Assembly (NCBI RefSeq): GCF_031998825.1
Contig: NZ_DAMACX010000009.1
Span: 1-64,000 of the forward strand
DNA length: 64,000 bases
Direction: 5' to 3'
Source: Pseudescherichia sp031998825
GTDB taxonomy: Bacteria > Pseudomonadota > Gammaproteobacteria > Enterobacterales > Enterobacteriaceae
This document shows positions 61,796 through 64,000 of this stretch, piece after piece. Every line of letters starts with the position of its first letter. The stretch's first letter is position 1. Both the position numbers and the translations under genes were made by a program. The notes below the pieces were generated by a model. The model was not told the DNA's origin and ran no database searches. It saw only the letters and a program-made list of their open reading frames with translations.

Positions 61796-61813
61796 ACTTA
61801 CCTTTTTGTACGT

Positions 61814-61830
61814 ACTTACTAAAAGTTAGT
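61814..61830. promoter_or_regulatory. Operator candidate between ytfH and qorB
   Basis: ACTTACT-AAA-AGTTAGT is an inverted repeat with one mismatch in seven; a further ACTTAC lies 18 bases to the left. The position between the divergent HxlR regulator and quinone reductase genes fits a regulator site. Confidence 0.55.
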
Positions 61831-61878
61831 TAGGGTGCTAGTGTGCCATAACTCACTACCCACAAGAAGGAAAATTCT

Positions 61879-62727
61879 ATGATCGCAATTACCGGCGCCA
61901 CCGGTCATCTGGGCCAACTGACCTTTACCGAACTGCTGAAAACCGTCCCCGCCAGCCAGCTGGTGGCCATCGTTCGCAATCCGGCAAAAGCCGAGTCGCA
62001 GGCCCAGCAGGGCGTCACCATACGCCAGGCTGAGTATACCGATCGGGCAGCGCTTACCGCCGCCCTTGAGGGCGTTGAGAAGCTGCTGCTGATCTCCTCC
62101 AGCGAAGTGGGCCAGCGCGCTACCCAGCACCGTAACGTCATCGACGCGGCGAAGGCGGCGGGCGTGAAATTCATCGCCTACACCAGCCTGCTGCACGCCG
62201 ATCGCTCCCCGCTGGGCCTGCACGTTGAGCACGTGGATACCGAGCAGTACCTTGCCGCCTCCGGTATCCCCTATGCCCTGCTGCGCAACGGCTGGTATAG
62301 CGAAAACTACCTGGCAAGCGTCCCGCCGGCATTAGCGCACGGCGTGTTTATCGGCTCCGCGGGTGAGGGCAAAATCGCCTCCGCCACCCGAGCTGACTAT
62401 GCAGCGGCGGCAGCTAAGGTGATTAGCAGCGAAGGCCATGCGGGCAAGGTGTACGAGCTGGCGGGCGACGAGGCCTGGACCCTGAGCGAGCTGGCGGCAG
62501 AGTTAAGCAAGCAGAGCGGCAAACCGGTGGTCTACCAGAACCTCAGCGAAGCTGACTTTGCGGAAGCGCTAAAAGGCGCAGGCCTGCCGGAGGCGTTCGC
62601 TAACCTGCTGGCGGACTCGGACGTTGGCGCTTCAAAAGGTGGCCTGTTTGACGACAGCCGCACGCTGAGCACGCTGATTGGCCGCCCTACCACGCCGATT
62701 CATGACAGCCTTCGCGACATCGTCTGA
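61879..62727 (+). CDS. qorB: NAD(P)H:quinone oxidoreductase 2
   Basis: A 282-residue NmrA-like short-chain reductase matching E. coli QorB (YtfG). The N-terminal I-T-G-A-T-G-H-L-G (4–12) is the NADPH loop. The enzyme reduces quinones and is linked to redox sensing through the adjacent HxlR regulator. AAGGAAA precedes the ATG. Confidence 0.95.
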   Translation: MIAITGATGHLGQLTFTELLKTVPASQLVAIVRNPAKAESQAQQGVTIRQAEYTDRAALTAALEGVEKLLLISSSEVGQRATQHRNVIDAAKAAGVKFIAYTSLLHADRSPLGLHVEHVDTEQYLAASGIPYALLRNGWYSENYLASVPPALAHGVFIGSAGEGKIASATRADYAAAAAKVISSEGHAGKVYELAGDEAWTLSELAAELSKQSGKPVVYQNLSEADFAEALKGAGLPEAFANLLADSDVGASKGGLFDDSRTLSTLIGRPTTPIHDSLRDIV

Positions 62728-62761
62728 CCTGACAGCGTCGTTTATTTTACTGGCATCCCGG

Positions 62762-62793
62762 CGGGTCATTCCTGATAATGAAGCGATGACCCG
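62762..62793. promoter_or_regulatory. Inverted repeat before the AraC-type gene
   Basis: CGGGTCAT (62762–62769) and ATGACCCG (62786–62793) are perfect eight-base arms with 16 bases between, just upstream of the ribosome site at 62797. It could be an autoregulatory operator, or a hairpin in the leader that acts on translation. Confidence 0.5.
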
Positions 62794-62807
62794 TGTGGAG
62801 AGAGCCA

Positions 62808-63632
62808 GTGCAAGGTGTACCGGAACAGTTCAGCGATGAGAAAGACAGCGCTCGCTTTCGCCATCTGGCGCAGTTTCCCGGCGTGGAGCTTTATCATGCC
62901 TATATTTCCCGCTACGCTTTTGAGCCACATACCCACGAAGCCTTTGGCATCGGCACCATAGAGAGCGGTGCAGAGCGTTTTCGCTATCGCGGCGCGCAGC
63001 ATGTCGCCCCGGCCCGCTCGGTGGTCACCATGAACCCCGATGAGCTGCACACCGGCGAGGCGGCCACCGCTGACGGCTGGCGCTACCGCATGATCTACCT
63101 TGAGCCCGATCTACTTGAGCAGGTAACCGGCATCCGCCACTGGTGGTTCGCCGACGCGGCCCGCTACGATCCGCTTCGCTCCCGGCAGATCTACACCCTG
63201 ATCCACCACCTTTGGCAGAGTGACGATCCTCTCGCTCAGCAGGGCCTGCTGCTGGATCTCATCGATGCCTTTAGGCCATTGGCTCGCCATGCACCGGCGC
63301 AGGCAGAGGGTGCCCACCGCTTCGAGCGCGTGCGCGACTACCTGCATGACAACTATATGCATACCCTTACCCTCGATGAGCTGGCACAGGTGGTCTCCCT
63401 GAGTCCGTACCACTTCCAGCGCCAGTTCAAGGCCCATTTTCACGTCACGCCGCACCAGATGCTGATGGCGATCCGCCTGTGGCGTGCTAAAGATTTTCTC
63501 ACCCAAGGGATGCCCGCCGCCGACGTCGCCGCTGTTACCGGACTGACAGACCAGTCGCATCTTACCCGCGCCTTTACCCGCCGCTACGGCATCACCCCGG
63601 TGCGCTACCAGAAACAGGTGGTCCGGCGCTAA
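62808..63632 (+). CDS. AraC-family transcription regulator
   Basis: A 274-residue regulator with an N-terminal cupin-like sensor domain (about 25–105, with the H-T-H-E-A-F-G-I-G pattern) and a C-terminal double helix-turn-helix (about 175–270, ending T-R-A-F-T-R-R-Y-G-I-T-P-V-R-Y). Start taken as GTG at 62808, seven bases after GGAG; an earlier GTG at 62793 is in frame but falls inside the inverted repeat. It stands between qorB and ytfF, which are neighbours in E. coli, so it is a lineage-specific addition. It probably regulates the following transporter gene; the ligand is unknown. Confidence 0.85.
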   Translation: MQGVPEQFSDEKDSARFRHLAQFPGVELYHAYISRYAFEPHTHEAFGIGTIESGAERFRYRGAQHVAPARSVVTMNPDELHTGEAATADGWRYRMIYLEPDLLEQVTGIRHWWFADAARYDPLRSRQIYTLIHHLWQSDDPLAQQGLLLDLIDAFRPLARHAPAQAEGAHRFERVRDYLHDNYMHTLTLDELAQVVSLSPYHFQRQFKAHFHVTPHQMLMAIRLWRAKDFLTQGMPAADVAAVTGLTDQSHLTRAFTRRYGITPVRYQKQVVRR

Positions 63633-63707
63633 TGCGCAATCTCGTACAATACGGCCGCCCGCTGCCTTCCTACACTGCATGCAGATTTAAATAAATGGAT
63701 GGAACAA

Positions 63708-64000
63708 ATGATTAGCGGTGTGTTGTATGCCCTGCTTGCAGGTTTAATGTGGGGACTGATTTTTGTCGGGCCATTAATTGTGCCGGAGTACCCGGCGCTG
63801 TTGCAGTCGATGGGGCGCTATCTGGCGCTGGGGCTTATCGCCCTGCCGCTGGCATGGCTGGGCCGTAAGCGACTGAAAAAGCTAGCCCGCCGGGATTGGC
63901 TCACCGCGCTGGAGCTGACCATGATGGGCAACCTGATCTATTACGCCTGCCTGGCCAGCGCTATTCAACGCACCGGTGCGCCCGTATCAACCATGATAAT
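63708..64000 (+). CDS. ytfF: EamA/DMT-family transporter YtfF (partial, cut by window end)
   Basis: The first 97 residues of an inner-membrane DMT-superfamily permease, starting M-I-S-G-V-L-Y-A-L-L-A-G-L-M-W-G with several membrane helices. The sequence matches the start of E. coli YtfF (about 320 residues). Substrate unknown. It lies 75 bases after the AraC-type gene in the same direction and runs off the window. Confidence 0.9.
   Translation, partial: MISGVLYALLAGLMWGLIFVGPLIVPEYPALLQSMGRYLALGLIALPLAWLGRKRLKKLARRDWLTALELTMMGNLIYYACLASAIQRTGAPVSTMI

Overview
The window is enterobacterial chromosome. From base 5573 to the right end the gene order and proteins match the E. coli/Salmonella stretch leuX–ahr–lptGF–pepA–holC–valS–yjgM–miaE–rraB–argI–(arginine deiminase cluster)–pyrBI–ridA–nrdDG–cybC–pmbA–darP–mpl–fbp–ytfQRT/yjfF–ppa–ytfP–tamBA–msrA–ytfL–ytfK–ytfJ–cysQ–cpdB–ytfH–qorB–ytfF. 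miaE and an arcACB-type cluster beside argI resemble Salmonella; a fused ATP-dependent dihydroxyacetone kinase, a split RHS locus and the absence of mgtA/tre genes between ridA and nrdD point to another genus, such as the Enterobacter group. Species cannot be fixed from sequence reading alone.

1–5572 is the right part of a P4-type phage satellite integrated at the 3' end of the leuX tRNA-Leu(CAA) gene. Visible parts, in P4 order, are: a cluster of alpha-type replication iterons (209–314); a late promoter with a perfect TGT-N12-ACA Ogr/Delta site (388–405); a short late operon (small ORF, Delta-type zinc finger activator, Sid-like protein) with terminator; a P2/P4-type cos site (2476–2494) plus a second degenerate cos-like copy; an AT-rich single-gene cargo encoding an RX4H HEPN-domain protein (2839–4098); and the tyrosine integrase facing it from the tRNA side. 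The region between the late genes and int is where P4-family satellites carry antiviral cargo, so the HEPN protein is the best candidate for an undescribed defence gene here.

5573–17847 is housekeeping: leuX, ahr, dhaK, the LPS export permeases lptFG, pepA, holC-valS, a GNAT acetyltransferase, miaE and rraB. 18012–26987 is an arginine/carbamoyl-phosphate block: biosynthetic OTC with paired ARG boxes; the arginine deiminase operon (arcA, arcC, arcB, a YfcC-type permease and an ArgR paralogue that lacks the usual arginine-binding Asp pair); and pyrLBI with its attenuator. These genes share carbamoyl phosphate and ornithine: one OTC makes citrulline, the other degrades it, and ATCase draws the same carbamoyl phosphate into pyrimidines.

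27082–43688 holds ridA, an orphan HTH/membrane protein, anaerobic ribonucleotide reductase nrdDG (FNR-like site and paired NrdR boxes), an orphan hydrophilic protein, cybC, pmbA, darP, mpl, fbp, a chemoreceptor, the galactofuranose ABC transporter and ppa. 43726–50434 is ytfP-tamB-tamA and msrA.

50503–55652 is an AT-rich insertion between msrA and ytfL: a 1320-aa RHS/YD-repeat protein and, 41 bp downstream with its own ribosome site, a 381-aa protein holding the TccC-like RHS core and a unique C-terminal domain. It looks like a toxin of the insecticidal Tc/RHS class made in two pieces, with no visible immunity gene. The remainder returns to conserved order, with an AraC-type regulator inserted between qorB and ytfF. 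REP/BIME-like palindromes sit in at least seven intergenic gaps.
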